From Pseudonocardia oroxyli (GTDB taxonomy: Bacteria > Actinomycetota > Actinomycetes > Mycobacteriales > Pseudonocardiaceae), in contig NZ_FNBE01000020.1 of NCBI RefSeq assembly GCF_900102195.1, forward strand, positions 85,882 through 149,881: a stretch of DNA of 64,000 bases, read 5' to 3'. Below, one piece after another: positions 17,754-25,729 of the stretch; position 1 is the first letter of the stretch, and the number at the start of each line of letters is the position of its first letter. The notes under the pieces were generated by a model. It was not told the DNA's origin and did no database searches. It saw only the letters and a list, made by a program, of their open reading frames with translations. Both the position numbers and the translations under genes were made by a program.

Positions 17754-18128
17754 CTACGAGCAGGGCCGCGCGGCCTCCTGCGCTGAGCCGGACGCGATCT
17801 CGATCGTGCGGTCCAGCCCGGTCAGGGTGAGCGGACGCAGGACCGCGCGGTTGTCCGGGCCGGGCACGACGACGAGCCTGCCGCCGCGCCGTCGGGCCTG
17901 CTCGGCGCCCTCGAGGAGGGCGGCGAGACCGTGCGAGCCCAGGAACCGCACCCGCGACAGATCCACGACGACGGTCTCGCCCTCGCGGACGAGTGCCTGC
18001 AGCGCGGCGTCGAGGGGTGCGGCGGTGACGGTGTCGATCTCGCCCTCGACCTCGAGGACCGTGACGCCCGCCCCGTGCTCCACCACGGCGAGCCGCCACC
18101 CGTCCGGGAGCCGGTACGGACCGGTCAT
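17754..18128 (-). CDS. STAS-domain anti-sigma factor antagonist
   Basis: A 124-residue single STAS domain: VTVLEVEGEIDTVTAAPLDA, then VVVDLSRVRFLGSHGLAALL. The usual DS(S/T)G phosphorylation site is GSHG here, so the Ser is kept but the preceding Asp is not. The ATG overlaps the stop of the upstream membrane protein gene by 4 nt. In this family the protein binds an anti-sigma kinase and releases a sigma factor; no such kinase gene is near. A GGTAAG motif lies just beyond its stop. Confidence 0.85.
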   Translation of the reverse strand: MTGPYRLPDGWRLAVVEHGAGVTVLEVEGEIDTVTAAPLDAALQALVREGETVVVDLSRVRFLGSHGLAALLEGAEQARRRGGRLVVVPGPDNRAVLRPLTLTGLDRTIEIASGSAQEAARPCS

Positions 18129-18805
18129 CCCGCGCCCTGGTCCTTGTTCTCGCCCTTCGACTTCTCCTTCTTGGGGCCTGCGGGGGTCTCGGCGCGCCGG
18201 GACTGGCCGGGCGGTCCGGCGGCCGGGGCCGGGGTCGCGGTTCCGGGGGCTCCGGGGGAGTCGGGCTGCGGGCCGGCGGGCGGCCCGCACGCGGCGGGCC
18301 CGCAGCCACCGACGACGCCGACGACGCCGGCGGCGATGTCGGCCCCGGTGACCGCGTGCGGCGGCTCGGCCCTCGCCCCGTTCACCGGCGCACCGGACCC
18401 CGCGATCTCGGATGCGGCGGCGTCGGCGGCGTTGCCCGCCACGGCGCCGGGCTGCGCGGAACCCGGTCCGGGCCCGGGGGTGAGCGTGCGGGTCGGCGCG
18501 GCGGGTGCGGGGGTGGAGCTCTGCGCGGCCAGCGCCACGCCTCCCGACGCCGTGCCGGCCACGGCGAGCGTCGCCAGCACGGTGCGTACGGCGACGAGCC
18601 GGGGGCGTCGTGCCGCCGGGGGCGGCGTCGCGACCGCGGCCGCGAACGCGCTGCGGGCCGCGGACTCGCCCCGCAGCTCCCGCGCGGACCCGGGGGCGCC
18701 GGCCGCGTCGAGCAGCCGCCGCAGGTCGTGGCGCCGTCCGCCGCCGTCGAGGAGGCGGTCGGCCTCGGCGTCGGTCAGCCGGGTGCGGTCGCGTCGCTCA
18801 CCCAT
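18125..18805 (-). CDS. Putative membrane anti-sigma-like protein
   Basis: A 226-residue protein. The N-terminal cytoplasmic part (LTDAEADRLLDGGG, LLDAAGAPGSARELRGESAA) resembles short proteins encoded after actinobacterial ECF sigma genes. One membrane helix follows at about 70-92 (LVAVRTVLATLAVAGTASGG). Then comes a long Pro/Ala-rich extracytoplasmic region with a lone CGPAAC pair and a charged tail KKEKSKGENKDQ. It overlaps the sigma gene by 8 nt. An anti-sigma role is inferred from position and topology only. Confidence 0.7.
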   Translation of the reverse strand: MGERRDRTRLTDAEADRLLDGGGRRHDLRRLLDAAGAPGSARELRGESAARSAFAAAVATPPPAARRPRLVAVRTVLATLAVAGTASGGVALAAQSSTPAPAAPTRTLTPGPGPGSAQPGAVAGNAADAAASEIAGSGAPVNGARAEPPHAVTGADIAAGVVGVVGGCGPAACGPPAGPQPDSPGAPGTATPAPAAGPPGQSRRAETPAGPKKEKSKGENKDQGAG

Positions 18806-19400
18806 CGTGGGCCTCCCGGGGCGCCGGGACCACGGCGGGATCGAGCTGGTCGGCCAGCCTCCGCAGCCCGCGGTGCGCGGCGACGCGGACCGCGCCGGGC
18901 CGCTTGCCGAGGACCCGGGCCGCGGTCGGGCCGTCGAGCCCGACCACCGCGCGCAGCAGGACGGCCTCGGCCTCGGTCCGCGGCAGGGCCAGGATCAGCT
19001 CCAGGGCCCGGCGGGTCCCGAGCCGCTCGAGCGCGGTCCCGTCGGTGCGCGCGTCGTCCGCGACGACGGCGAGCTCGGCGACCTCCGCGAGCTCGACCGT
19101 GGCCACGGGGCGCCTGCTGCGGGCCCGGGCGGAGTCCATCGCCCGGTTCCGACAGATCGTGGTGACCCAGCCGCGGAAGCCGTCCAGGTCACCGGTGAAC
19201 CGGCGCAGGTCGCGGGCGACGTGCAGCCAGGTCTCCCCGGTCACGTCCTCGGCGTCCGCGCCCACCAGCGCGGTCGCGTACCGGATCAGCCTCGGCTGCA
19301 GGTCGCGGTAGAGCGCGACGAACGCCTCCTCGTCGCCTGCCCTGGCCGCCGCCAGCGCCGCGTCGAGATCCAGGTGTGGCGGGCACACCACGACGGACAC
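18798..19400 (-). CDS. ECF RNA polymerase sigma factor
   Basis: A 200-residue sigma-70 factor with only regions 2 and 4. Region 2: FVALYRDLQPRLIRYATALV, DVTGETWLHVARDL and GWVTTICRNRAMDSAR. Region 4: LILALPRTEAEAVLLRAVVG, with the DNA-binding helix GPTAARVLGKRPGAVRVAAH. GTG 19400 has a GGAGGTGGTGGA sequence directly upstream. It is first in an operon with the membrane protein and the STAS gene. The regulon is unknown. Confidence 0.9.
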   Translation of the reverse strand: MSVVVCPPHLDLDAALAAARAGDEEAFVALYRDLQPRLIRYATALVGADAEDVTGETWLHVARDLRRFTGDLDGFRGWVTTICRNRAMDSARARSRRPVATVELAEVAELAVVADDARTDGTALERLGTRRALELILALPRTEAEAVLLRAVVGLDGPTAARVLGKRPGAVRVAAHRGLRRLADQLDPAVVPAPREAHDG

Positions 19401-19504
19401 TCCACCACCTCCGGTCGATGACGGGCCGGACGCCGGGGGGCGGTACGTCCGACCCGTCACGCCCTCAGCGCCGGAGACGGGCGAGGCGTTACAGACCGCA
19501 GGTG

Positions 19505-20482
19505 TCAGGCGGTGGAGTTCGCCGGGTCGCCGTCGGTGGCCGCGGCGAGGCGCGGCGTGGCCAGGTCGATCGCGACCGGGAGGGAGAGCGGGCTGCTCAT
19601 GCCGATGGCGCCGTTGATCTCGGTGCCGAAGCCGCCGGTGTAGAGCACCCGGTTCTGCTGGGCGGCGGGCAGCGATCCGAAGGTCGGCTCGGCCGCCATG
19701 TCCTCGGGGGTCGCGCCCATCAGCACCACGACGTCCGCCTCGAGCGAGCCGTAGGACTCCGGGCCGACCGAGCCCGTCACCGCGGTGGGGGTGAACCCGA
19801 AGTCGGTCCAGAACCGTGTCCGCAGGTCGGTGGGCTCGAGGGCGTAGGTGCCCGAGTCGAGGCCCCACAGCACGACGGAGATCGACTTGCCCTGGAAGGA
19901 GGGGTTCGCGGCGACCGCGTCGGTGAACCGCTGCTCGGTGTCCGCGATCACCGTCGCCGCCTCGGCCTGCTTGCCGAGCGCCTGTCCGGTGATCTCCATC
20001 TGCTGCTGCCAGGTGGCGCCGTCCGCGGTCGGCGCCGCCACCGTGGGGGCGATCCGGCTGAGGCGGTCGTAGTCCGCCTGCGTCATGAAGGAGTAGACGC
20101 CGAGGATGAGGTCGGGGCGCAGGGCCGCGATCCGCTCGAAGTCCAGCTCGCTGCTGCCGACCTTCTCCGGCTGCGTGCCGCCGAGCGCGGCCTGCGCCCA
20201 GCTGCGGCCGTCGGCGTCGAAGTCGCCGAGGACCTCGCGCTCGCCGACCGGCTTCTCTCCGAGCGCGAGCACGAAGTCCGCCTCGTTGAAGCCGACGGTC
20301 ACGATCCGCTGGGGCTTCGCCGGGACGGCCGCGCTGCCGTACTGGTGCGCGATGGTGACGGGGAACGCGCCGTCGGGAGCGGCGCTCGGTGCGGCCGAGG
20401 GCTCCTGGGACGGGCTCGAGCAGCCGGCGAGCGCGACCACGGCGCTCAGGAGGACGGCCGCGCCGAGGCGGGGGAGACGCAT
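19505..20482 (-). CDS. Iron-siderophore ABC substrate-binding lipoprotein
   Basis: A 325-residue FecB/FhuD-type binding protein. The signal peptide ends in a lipobox LAGC (Cys20), followed by a Ser/Ala/Pro linker. The periplasmic-binding fold shows RIVTVGFNEADFVLALGEKP, IAALRPDLILGVYSFMT and LEADVVVLMGATPEDM. No permease or ATPase genes adjoin, so it must serve a transporter elsewhere, perhaps the importer at 55.3-59.3 kb. An IdeR-type box lies 43-61 nt upstream of the start, so repression by iron is expected. Confidence 0.9.
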   Translation of the reverse strand: MRLPRLGAAVLLSAVVALAGCSSPSQEPSAAPSAAPDGAFPVTIAHQYGSAAVPAKPQRIVTVGFNEADFVLALGEKPVGEREVLGDFDADGRSWAQAALGGTQPEKVGSSELDFERIAALRPDLILGVYSFMTQADYDRLSRIAPTVAAPTADGATWQQQMEITGQALGKQAEAATVIADTEQRFTDAVAANPSFQGKSISVVLWGLDSGTYALEPTDLRTRFWTDFGFTPTAVTGSVGPESYGSLEADVVVLMGATPEDMAAEPTFGSLPAAQQNRVLYTGGFGTEINGAIGMSSPLSLPVAIDLATPRLAAATDGDPANSTA

Positions 20483-20524
20483 GGGGGTCCTTTCGTCGAC
20501 CGCGCACGATCCGCGGCGGCGTGC

Positions 20525-20543
20525 AAAGGCTAGCCTCGCCTAT
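20525..20543 (-). promoter_or_regulatory. IdeR/DmdR-type iron box
   Basis: Read on the minus strand the 19-mer is ATAGGCGAGGCTAGCCTTT, close to the IdeR consensus TTAGGTTAGGCTAACCTAA. It stands 43-61 nt before the siderophore-binding lipoprotein start and overlaps the last bases of the regulator remnant. Iron-dependent repression of the lipoprotein is the expected role. Confidence 0.75.
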
Positions 20544-21223
20544 CTCCTTCGGCAATCGCGGGCTCGCAGGTCACGGAGGGTCTCGGCCACTGCGCCCACC
20601 GTGATCATGCCGCTGCCCGGCGCCCGCGATCTCGTGCTCGGCCGGGGCGAGTGCCGCGGCCGCCCGCGCGACGAGCGCATCGTCCCCGCGGCGAGCCCGG
20701 CCCGGCCCGCGAGCACCCACAAGGCCTCCTGGAGCTGGTCCGGCGGAGGATCGGGGAGCTCGGTGGGTCCGCCGCGGAGCGCCCCGATCCACGGCGCGTA
20801 CGGGCCCGGCTCGACGGGCTCGGGCACCGGTTCGCCGCGCTGGACGGCGAGGCAGGTCAGGGCCAGGTCGAGCAGGCCGTGTTCCACGCCGGGCATCCCG
20901 CGGTCCCGCAGCGCTGCCGCGGCGGCGCGGTAGCGGTCGGCGGCGTCGGGCGCGCTGTCGCGAGCCGCCCGCATCGCGGCGAACCAGCGGGTGAGCACCG
21001 CGACCGACGGGCGGTCGTGCCGGGCGGCGAGGGAGTCCGCGGCCCCGGCGTGGACGGCGGCGGCCTCGAGGTCGCCCAGCGCCTGCATGCGCACGAGGTG
21101 CCCCAGGACCGCGAAGTTCGGTGGAGCGGCGGGGAGGTCCAGGAGCTCGCGGCCGAGGGCGTCGCGCTCCGCGGCGAGCCCGCACCGGTGGAAGGTCTGT
21201 ATCCAGCGCCCCGCCAGGGCGAA
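20540..21223 (-). pseudogene. Remnant of a BTAD/SARP-type transcriptional regulator (C-terminal part)
   Basis: About 220 residues resemble the C-terminal TPR-like region of large BTAD regulators: WIQTFHRCGLAAERDALGRE, DSLAARHDRPSVAVLTRWFA, RDRGMPGVEHGLLDLALTCL and PDQLQEALWVLAGRAGLAAG. The DNA-binding and BTAD domains are absent. The frame shifts near 20683 and returns near 20617: the intervening DDALVARAAAALAPAEHEIA is read in another frame before SGMITVGAVAETLRDL resumes. One base is lost and one gained, so the net frame is restored. Truncation and paired indels argue for a decayed gene. Confidence 0.65.
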
Positions 21224-21406
21224 GGCGCGGGGCGGGAGGAGGGGTGGCGGCTGCCGTACCCGCGCAGGTCCGGGCAGAGGACCTCGACGCGGAGCCCGCG
21301 GGCGCGCGGCCGCGGGGGAGGCGAACGTGCGCACGGCGCTGCCGCGATGCCGCGCAGCAGCGCTGCGCGCCGCGATGGACCCCAGCGTGGCCGCGGCGGG
21401 GCCGCT

Positions 21407-21523
21407 CTCTGGCGGCGCTGGGCGCCGGACCTCGAGCACGTGACCCTCGACGCCGGTCACTTCATGGCGGAGGAGGCCCCTGCGGAGATCATCGCGGTGA
21501 TCAGGTCCCTGCTACGCCGCTGA
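21407..21523 (+). pseudogene. C-terminal scrap of an alpha/beta hydrolase
   Basis: The last 38 codons of a plus-strand frame read LEHVTLDAGHFMAEEAPAEI and so on, typical of the end of haloalkane-dehalogenase-like hydrolases, with the catalytic His in AGHF. The rest of the frame upstream has no family resemblance. About 110 nt away on the opposite strand is VEVLCPDLRGYG, which looks like the N-terminal beta-strand motif of the same fold. An inversion may have broken one hydrolase gene. Confidence 0.45.
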
Positions 21524-21551
21524 GCGACCGTCACACGCCCGTACGGGCATC

Positions 21552-21596
21552 GGCGAACGGCGCGTCCGCCGGGTATGAGCCGCCGCGTCGTTCGCC
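21552..21596. repeat. Family D hairpin, degenerate copy
   Basis: GGCGAACGGCGCG (21552-21564) pairs with CGCGTCGTTCGCC (21584-21596) at 12 of 13 positions. It shares GAACGGCGCG with the hairpins at 21616, 59363 and 60853. It lies downstream of the hydrolase scrap and may have served as its terminator. Confidence 0.6.
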
Positions 21597-21615
21597 GTGC
21601 GGGGGCTCGATGGTG

Positions 21616-21656
21616 GACGGCGCTTTCGCTCACCAGGTGTGAGCGAACGCGCCGTT
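21616..21656. repeat. Family D hairpin
   Basis: GACGGCGCTTTCGCTCAC (21616-21633) and GTGAGCGAACGCGCCGTT (21639-21656) pair at 16 of 18 positions around a 5-nt loop. It ends 32 nt before the KdpE-like regulator start, so transcription of that gene must begin inside or after it. Confidence 0.65.
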
Positions 21657-21688
21657 CGTCGGGGCGGGGGGCCTGCCAGGATGGGGCC

Positions 21689-22366
21689 ATGACCCGGGTG
21701 CTCGTCGTCGACGACGACCCGGCGATCGCGCGGGCGCTGCGGATCAACCTGACCGCGCAGGGCTACGACGTGGTGTCGGCGGCGGACGGGGCGAGCGCGT
21801 TGCGGGCGGCGGCGGACCGGCACCCGGACGTCGTGGTGCTCGACCTGGGGCTGCCGGACCTCGACGGCGCGGACGTCATCGCGGGGATCCGCGGGTGGAG
21901 CCCCGTCCCGATCCTCGTGCTGTCCGCCCGGACGGACTCCGGGGAGAAGGTCGCGGCCCTCGACGCGGGCGCCGACGACTACGTGACCAAGCCCTTCGGC
22001 ATGGACGAGCTGCTGGCGAGGCTGCGCGCGGCCGTCCGCAGGGGGACCGCCGCGCCGGCCGCCGAACCGGTGCTGACCCTCGGCGAGCTGACGGTGGACC
22101 TGCAGGCCAAACGCGTCCGCCGCGGGGCCGAGACGGTCCACCTGACGCCCACCGAGTGGGGCATCCTCGAGATGCTGGCCGAGCACCGCGGCAAGCTGGT
22201 CGGGCAGCGGGAGCTGCTGCGCCGGGTCTGGGGCCCGCAGTACGAGGACAACCGCCACTACCTGCGGGTCTACCTGGCCCAGCTGCGCCGCAAGCTCGAA
22301 CCCGACCCCGCGCACCCCCGGTTCCTGCACACCGAGGCGGGCATGGGCTACCGGCTCGACGTCTGA
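21689..22366 (+). CDS. kdpE: KdpE-like OmpR-family response regulator
   Basis: A 225-residue regulator: VLVVDDDPAIARALRINLTA, phosphoacceptor in VVVLDLGLPDLDGADVI, switch in LVLSARTDSGEK and YVTKPFGMDEL. The winged helix has LTPTEWGILEMLAEHRGKLV, and the KdpE-typical HYLRVYLAQLRRKLEPDP precedes a GMGYRLDV end. In other bacteria KdpE with the kinase KdpD controls the K+ pump KdpFABC. Neither kdpD nor kdp genes lie in this window, so it may work with a distant partner. Confidence 0.85.
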   Translation: MTRVLVVDDDPAIARALRINLTAQGYDVVSAADGASALRAAADRHPDVVVLDLGLPDLDGADVIAGIRGWSPVPILVLSARTDSGEKVAALDAGADDYVTKPFGMDELLARLRAAVRRGTAAPAAEPVLTLGELTVDLQAKRVRRGAETVHLTPTEWGILEMLAEHRGKLVGQRELLRRVWGPQYEDNRHYLRVYLAQLRRKLEPDPAHPRFLHTEAGMGYRLDV

Positions 22367-22408
22367 TTCCCGCCGGACCGGGCGGGCCGCGCGGACCACC
22401 CTGGGGCC

Positions 22409-23074
22409 ATGGACCTGCGGACGCTGGACACCGAGGGGATCGCCCGGATCCCTGCGCTGCTGACCCCCGGCGAGTGCGCCGAGACCGCGGCGCTGTTCGA
22501 CGACGACGACCGGTTCCGCAGCACCGTCGTCATGGCCCGGCACGCGTTCGGGGAGGGCTCGTACCGGTACTTCGCCGACCCGCTGCCCGACCTCGTGCAG
22601 AAGCTCCGCGAGGAGCTCTACCCGCCGCTGGCCCGCGTCGCGAACGACTGGGCGGCCCGGCTGGGGGAGCCCGGCCACCCGGAGACCCTCGCCGAGCTGC
22701 GGGCCTGGTGCGCGCAGGCGGGGCAGACCCGCCCGACCCCGCTCCTGCTGCGCTACGGCCCGGGCGGACACAACCGCCTGCACCAGGACGTCTACGGGGA
22801 CCGCACGTTCCCGCTGCAGGTGTCCGTGCTGCTCGACCGGCCCGACGTCGACTTCACCGGCGGCGAGAGCGTCTTCACCGAGCAGGTGCCCCGGCAGCAG
22901 TCGCGGGCGATCGTCGAGCGGCCCGGGCACGGGGACGCCCTGGTGTTCCCGGTCCGGTACCGGCCGGTGCGGGGGGCGCGCGGGGTGCACCGGCGGCAGC
23001 TGCGGCACGGGGTGAGCGCGGTGCGCTCGGGTCGCAGGCACGTGCTGGGGATCATCTTCCACGACGCGCCGTGA
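22409..23074 (+). CDS. 2-oxoglutarate/Fe(II)-dependent oxygenase
   Basis: A 221-residue oxygenase of the COG3826-like type. The iron-binding HxD is in HNRLHQDVYGD (about 128-138). The distal His is probably in GVHRRQLRHGVSAVRSG, whose Arg would bind 2-oxoglutarate. The C terminus ends HVLGIIFHDAP. The family hydroxylates or demethylates unknown substrates in the cytoplasm. It stands alone between the KdpE-like gene and a hydrolase, 49 nt before the latter. Confidence 0.85.
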   Translation: MDLRTLDTEGIARIPALLTPGECAETAALFDDDDRFRSTVVMARHAFGEGSYRYFADPLPDLVQKLREELYPPLARVANDWAARLGEPGHPETLAELRAWCAQAGQTRPTPLLLRYGPGGHNRLHQDVYGDRTFPLQVSVLLDRPDVDFTGGESVFTEQVPRQQSRAIVERPGHGDALVFPVRYRPVRGARGVHRRQLRHGVSAVRSGRRHVLGIIFHDAP

Positions 23075-23123
23075 CGACCGTCGTCACGTTCGGGCACGCG
23101 CCGCGACGTGGGACCATCGGTCG

Positions 23124-23987
23124 GTGACCGAGACACCACGCTGGTTCGCCGAGGCCGTGGCGCAGCGCCCCACGCACGCCGACGTCGAGGTCGAGGGCGC
23201 CCGGGTGCACTACCGCGCCTGGGGCGACCCCGCCGACCGCGGGCTCGTGCTGGTGCACGGCGGGGCCGCGCAGTCCGGATGGTGGGACCACGTGGCGCCG
23301 TTCTTCTCCGCGACGCACCGGGTCGTGGCGCTCGACCTGTCCGGGCACGGGGACAGCGACCACCGCCCGGCCTACGACCTGGAGCAGTGGGCCCGCGAGG
23401 TGCTCGCCGCGGCGCGGGCGGCCGGGATCGCGGGGGCGCCGCTGGTGGTCGGGCACAGCATGGGCGGCTGGGTCACCACCACCGTCGGGGCGCACCACGG
23501 CGCGGAGGTGGACGGGATCGTCATCATCGACTCGCCGCTCAACGAGCAGCCCCCGGAGGAGGAGCGGCTGCGCCGCACCCAGCGCGAGGCGCGCTTCTAC
23601 CCGGACCGGGAGACGATCGTCGGCCGGTTCCGGACGACCCCCGCGCAGGAGACCATGCTCCCGTACGTGCGCAGGCACATCGCCGAGCAGTCGGTCCGCG
23701 AGACGCCGCGGGGCTGGACCTGGAAGTTCGACCCCATGATGTTCGGCGAGCGCGTCCTGCTGCGGCAGCTGTTGCCCGAGCTCAAGTGCCGCGCCGGTTT
23801 CCTTCGTTCGGAGTTCGGGCTCGTCCCGCCGACCATGGCCGGGGAGATCGATGCGCTGCTCGGGCACCGGGTGCCCCTCATCGACCTGCCCGCGACCGGC
23901 CACCACCCCATGCTGGACGAGCCGTTGGCGCTGGTCACGGCGCTGCGCGCGTTGTCGGGCCAGTGGGCGGTCGACGACCTCTTGTAA
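23124..23987 (+). CDS. Alpha/beta hydrolase
   Basis: A 287-residue alpha/beta-fold hydrolase. The oxyanion region is VLVHGGAAQSGWWDHVAP, the nucleophile elbow GHSMGGWV (Ser near 112), and a late GHHP supplies the catalytic His (near 264). The strand RVVALDLSGHGDSDH is typical. No signal peptide is visible, so it acts in the cytoplasm. The substrate cannot be told; esters, lactones or epoxides are all possible. It may share a transcript with the upstream oxygenase. Confidence 0.87.
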   Translation: MTETPRWFAEAVAQRPTHADVEVEGARVHYRAWGDPADRGLVLVHGGAAQSGWWDHVAPFFSATHRVVALDLSGHGDSDHRPAYDLEQWAREVLAAARAAGIAGAPLVVGHSMGGWVTTTVGAHHGAEVDGIVIIDSPLNEQPPEEERLRRTQREARFYPDRETIVGRFRTTPAQETMLPYVRRHIAEQSVRETPRGWTWKFDPMMFGERVLLRQLLPELKCRAGFLRSEFGLVPPTMAGEIDALLGHRVPLIDLPATGHHPMLDEPLALVTALRALSGQWAVDDLL

Positions 23988-24041
23988 ACATCGTGTTTCC
24001 GGTGTGTGATCGTGCCGTTATCGCCGATCAGGGGGACACCG

Positions 24042-24314
24042 ATGCTGAACAGTCGGGAGCGCGCCCAGCTGCGCGCGATCGAGACCGCGCTGTGGCTCCA
24101 GGACCCGGCGTTCTGCCGCCTGCTCACGACGGGCCGCGTCCGCTCCGCCGCTCCCCGGCGGTTCGCTCTGGCGCTCCTGGTGCTCGGCGTGGTCGGACTG
24201 CTCCTCGCCATGACCGTGCTGTCCACGCTGGGCGTCGCCGTGTCCGTGGTGCTCGCCCTGGTCGGCGGCGGGCTCTGGCTCTGGTTCAGCGGCGCCGTCA
24301 CGCCCGGTCGCTGA
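24042..24314 (+). CDS. DUF3040 small membrane protein
   Basis: A 90-residue protein. LNSRERAQLRAIETALWLQD at the start is the DUF3040 signature of actinobacteria, followed by two adjacent membrane helices (about 42-85). ATG 24042 is preceded by GGGGGA at suitable spacing; a GTG 36 nt upstream is in frame but lacks such a site. The role of DUF3040 is unknown. It is followed 26 nt later by the tandem hairpin array. Confidence 0.85.
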   Translation: MLNSRERAQLRAIETALWLQDPAFCRLLTTGRVRSAAPRRFALALLVLGVVGLLLAMTVLSTLGVAVSVVLALVGGGLWLWFSGAVTPGR

Positions 24315-24340
24315 GGCCGCGGTCCTCATACCGCCGTGCG

Positions 24341-24738
24341 TGCGCTCCCGTGACGATCGGAACGATCACCCTCGGCGAGCGCTACAGGAGCGCTCGCGCG
24401 ACTGCGCTCCCGTGACACTCGCCCGCGGTGATCCTTCCGAGGGTGGCGGGAGTGCTCTTTCGAATGCGCTCCTGTGACGGTCGGAGGGATCACCGGCGAG
24501 TGTCACAGGAGCGCTCTGGTGACTGCGCTGTCGTCACGCTCAGAACGATCACGCCCAGCGAGCGTCACAGGAGTGCTCCTGCGAATGCGCTCCTGTGACG
24601 GTCGGAGGGATCACCGGCGAGCGTCACACGAGCGCTGTGGTGAGTGCACTCCCGTGACACTCGGAGGGATCACCGCGGACGAGTGTGACGGGAGCGCTCT
24701 CGCGAGTGCGCTCCGGTCACGCTCGGAAGGATCTCTCG
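24341..24738. repeat. Tandem array of six and a half 59-62-nt hairpin units
   Basis: Units begin with TGCGCTCC-like sequence at 24341, 24403, 24465, 24524, 24586, 24645 and, partially, 24707. Lengths alternate mostly between 62 and 59 nt. Each unit is itself an inverted repeat: in unit 3 GCGCTCCTGTGAC pairs perfectly with GTCACAGGAGCGC around a GGTCGGAGGGATCACCGGCGA-like centre. The array fills the 434-nt gap between the convergent DUF3040 and ssuA genes. No start codon with coding character is seen in it. Function is unknown; protein binding or termination are possible. Confidence 0.9.
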
Positions 24739-24748
24739 TGGCGGTGCG

Positions 24749-25729
24749 TCAGGATGTGACGGCCGCGGGGGACAGGTCCTGCACCGCCTCGGACACCTCG
24801 ACCTTCTTGCGCAGCACGCCGAAGGACTCGTAGTTGTCCGCCACCGCCTGGATCTCGCCGACGAGCGCGGCGTCGATCGGCACCAGGTTGCGGTTGGCCC
24901 GCTCCGACATCAGGTCCGCGACGGCCGCGGGCCGCTGGGTGAGCCGGGTGTAGATCGCGGCGGTCTCGGCCGGGTGCTCCTGCGCCCACTGCACCGCCTG
25001 GCCGTAGCGCGCGATGAAGTCCTGCATGGCCTGCTTCTTGCCGGCGTCCTCGAGCGCCTCGGTGTTGGCGTCGAGGAAGGTCAGGCCGGGTGCCAGGCCC
25101 TGCGCCGCCCGGATGACCCGCGCGCCCTGCTCCTGCTCGGCGACCGCGGTGTAGGGGTCCCAGGTGGACCAGGCGTCGATCGAGCCCGAGGACATGGCGG
25201 CGGCGGCGTCGACCGGCTGCAGGAAGGAGACGGTGACGTCGTCCGCGGTGAGCCCGACCTCCTTGAGCGCCTGCAGCAGCAGGTAGTGCCCGACGGAGCC
25301 CTGCGTGGTGGGCGAGACGGTCTTGCCCTTGAGGTCCGCCACCGACTGGATGGCGGAGTCCTTCGGCACGATGATCGACAGGCCGTACTGCTGAGGCACG
25401 CGGCTCGCCGCGACGATCTTGATGTCGTCGGTGGAGGAGAGCGCGGTCAGGGTGGGGGCGTCACCGGCCACGCCGAGGTCGACGGCCTTGCCGCGCAACG
25501 CCTCCAACACCGGGGCGGCCGCGGGGAACTGCGCCCACTCGACCGTGTAGGGGGCGCCCTGGAGCGCCCCGGAGGCCTCGACCAGCGCCTGCTGGATGCC
25601 GGCCTGGTCGCCGACCTTGAGGGTGACGGTGGCGAGGTCGACCGGGCCGTCGGACTGGGCGTTCGATCCGCCGCAGGCGGTCAGGCCCAGGGCGGCGGTG
25701 GCCAGGAGAGCGGTGAGCAGACGCTTCAC
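24749..25729 (-). CDS. ssuA: Aliphatic sulfonate/taurine ABC substrate-binding lipoprotein
   Basis: A 326-residue SsuA-type binding protein. The signal peptide ends in the lipobox LTAC (Cys19). The fold shows VTLKVGDQAGIQQALVEASG, LRGKAVDLGVAGDAPTLTAL and the domain-closing SSGSIDAWSTWDPYTAVAEQ. It captures sulfonates for SsuBC. It is the last gene of the sulfonate operon, its ATG overlapping the cupin stop by 4 nt. Its stop lies 11 nt from the tandem hairpin array. Confidence 0.9.
   Translation of the reverse strand: MKRLLTALLATAALGLTACGGSNAQSDGPVDLATVTLKVGDQAGIQQALVEASGALQGAPYTVEWAQFPAAAPVLEALRGKAVDLGVAGDAPTLTALSSTDDIKIVAASRVPQQYGLSIIVPKDSAIQSVADLKGKTVSPTTQGSVGHYLLLQALKEVGLTADDVTVSFLQPVDAAAAMSSGSIDAWSTWDPYTAVAEQEQGARVIRAAQGLAPGLTFLDANTEALEDAGKKQAMQDFIARYGQAVQWAQEHPAETAAIYTRLTQRPAAVADLMSERANRNLVPIDAALVGEIQAVADNYESFGVLRKKVEVSEAVQDLSPAAVTS

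Noticed and set aside
20651..21406. Plus-strand frame leading to the hydrolase C terminus as a full gene
   Set aside because: Only the last 38 codons look like a hydrolase; the rest is antisense to the regulator remnant.
24341..24738. Possible CRISPR array
   Set aside because: Units have no conserved repeat separated by unique spacers; the whole 59-62-nt unit is repeated and is itself palindromic, and no cas genes are near.
24474..24833. Plus-strand frame of 119 codons through the hairpin array
   Set aside because: It is produced by the repeat units and runs into the antisense of ssuA; no family resemblance.
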